From Trichoplusia ni (lineage: Eukaryota > Arthropoda > Insecta > Lepidoptera > Noctuidae), in contig NC_039505.1 of NCBI RefSeq assembly GCF_003590095.1, forward strand, positions 1 to 64,000: DNA of 64,000 nucleotides. Direction: 5' to 3'. This document shows, one piece after another, positions 63,337 through 64,000 of the stretch. How positions within the stretch are numbered: position 1 is the stretch's first letter; each line of letters opens with the position of its first letter. The translations under genes and the position numbers were made by a program. The notes under the pieces are model-generated. The model was given only the letters and a program-made list of their open reading frames with translations, ran no database searches and was not told the DNA's origin.

Positions 63337-63572
63337 AACGGATGGACGAATAATGGATAACGTCCGTCCACACTTCCTCCTCCACGGGAATTTGAACCAC
63401 TGCGCCGGCGCACAGGATCTTTTCCTCCAGTCGCTGGCGCAGTGGAGCATTGACGTCGGAGTGGCGGTGGAGCCATATTATGTCGCCCCTCGTCCGAATT
63501 GGGCGGGGGACTTGGACGGCTCCGTCGCCGTTATAAGCGCTACGGGCGCGGACTCCCGGCCCCGGCATACCA
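63337..63572 (+). other. Inverted segment carrying the ORF2 start and endonuclease N-terminus
   Basis: On the plus strand, opposite to the rest of the element, an ATG at 63353 opens MDNVRPHF, LHGNLNHCAGAQDLFLQSLA, VAVEPYYVAPRPNWAGDLDG and RPRHTIRRGSG: the start of an R1-type endonuclease with its catalytic Asn and Glu. The segment is flanked by 17-bp inverted copies of TCCCGATCCCCTGCGGA (63320-63336 and, complemented, 63573-63589). A flip of this block would put it before the GYVAVVWGP part. Confidence 0.85.
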
Positions 63573-63589
63573 TCCGCAGGGGATCGGGA

Positions 63590-64000
63590 GCCTGTGATGT
63601 GGCCGCAACGGGCACTTTCCCCATTGCGGCCATCTTCTTCTTAATAAGTGCCTAGGAGCACATCCCCGGCTGCCCATCTGGTGGGCGGTATTACGGCCGA
63701 GCTCGGCGCATATGGCGCAGTTGGCTGGCGCCTTGCAGTCCACTGCCTTGTGCCCGGGCATCGCGCAGCGGTAACACAAACCACTGCGGTCCGCGGGGCA
63801 CATGCACACTGGCCTTGTGTGGCCTAGTGCAAGGCAGTGGAAGCACTTCATGGGTCGTGCTTCTAGTTGCACGACCCGCGCCGAGCTCCATCCCACCAAG
63901 AACTTTTGCGTCTTGGTGGTTACTAATTTTGAAGCCGCCTCCAGTGGGCACTTCAGCACTGCGCTGAACTTACCGTCGTAGCTGGGCCTCAAGTCTCCCA
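63590..64000 (-). CDS. R1-like LINE ORF1 (Gag), C-terminal part
   Basis: Open to the right edge. Three knuckles: CFHCLALGHTRPVC, CYRCAMPGHKAVDC and CAICAELGRNTAHQMGSRGC. Upstream FLVGWSSARVVQLEARPMK is the usual pre-knuckle sequence of R1-type Gag. It binds element RNA. The N-terminal half lies outside the window. The end merges into the inversion edge near 63589, so the true stop is not certain. Confidence 0.8.

Larger units (their letters stand above)
60866..64000 (-). mobile_element. R1-like LINE with internal inversion and deletions, continuing off the right edge
   Basis: The 3' end has a poly(T)-type tract (60866-60882 region) and an untranslated region 60883-61222 shared with the truncated copy at 43732-44035. 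ORF2 is at 61223-63350 and ORF1 (Gag with CCHC knuckles) runs to 64000. The GC-rich base composition (much higher than the neighbours) is typical for R1-clade elements. The 5' end of ORF2 is inverted, and two gaps are present in ORF2. Confidence 0.88.

Noticed and set aside
63353..63655. First taken as a random antisense ORF
   Set aside because: That reading was rejected instead: it carries the endonuclease N-terminus in the right order and is kept as an inverted segment.
1..64000. tRNA, rRNA or other RNA genes
   Set aside because: I saw no cloverleaf with A and B boxes or rRNA core that I could support by eye. A covariance-model search would be needed to exclude them.

Overview
This is eukaryotic, intron-bearing, AT-rich DNA that consists almost entirely of nested transposable elements. 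No complete single-copy host gene was recognised. The best organism call is a moth (Lepidoptera), probably noctuid-like. The main evidence is a 2,472-bp piggyBac with TTAA target duplications and an intact 594-codon transposase that looks like the Trichoplusia ni (IFP2) type. RTE/SINE-like tails, Pao and Gypsy elements and CR1- and R1-like LINEs of insect type agree with this. Species cannot be settled from the window.

Layout, left to right. 1-3022: a degenerate repeat-family gene that runs off the left edge, a MITE, and a field of CCGATATGA-type motifs. 3023-6902: a decayed Gypsy element on the minus strand (Gypsy-1) with one LTR. 7511-16466: a transposase-like gene whose intron was hit by a very young Pao element (Pao-1, identical 213-bp LTRs, 7768-13989). 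17040-19285: a 5'-truncated LINE (LINE-A). 19752-20530: a small hairpin repeat and a 109-bp tandem repeat. 20993-23759: LINE-B, split by an intact Tc1 element (21221-22778).

24541-49929 is the most interesting part. It holds the scattered remains of one Polinton/Maverick (adintovirus-like) endogenous virus. These are a protein-primed family B DNA polymerase on the plus strand and, on the minus strand, a 157-aa conserved protein, a probable major capsid protein, an adenain-like protease joined to a minor-capsid-like domain, and a phospholipase A2-like/hydrophobic virion protein. It has been cut by piggyBac (25616-28087), Gypsy-2 (31145-36659), a Tc1/mariner-like element with 500-bp inverted repeats (38548-41120) and a CR1-like LINE (about 42590-49600). 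That LINE itself contains a truncated R1-like copy, a solo LTR, and a P-like MITE inside the LTR. Exact target-site duplications fix the order of several of these insertions.

49930-55180: a 5'-truncated, frameshifted Pao/BEL element (Pao-2). 55526-60720: a fragmented K02A2.6-type Gypsy (Gypsy-3), interrupted by another Tc1/mariner-like element (58173 onward) and a LINE tail. 60866-64000: an R1-like LINE carrying an internal inversion and two internal deletions.

The genes do not form a host pathway. The window is a record of successive insertions, with a few elements (piggyBac, Tc1, Pao-1, Gypsy-2) young enough to look recently or possibly still active. All family calls come from reading motifs by eye; no database search was run.
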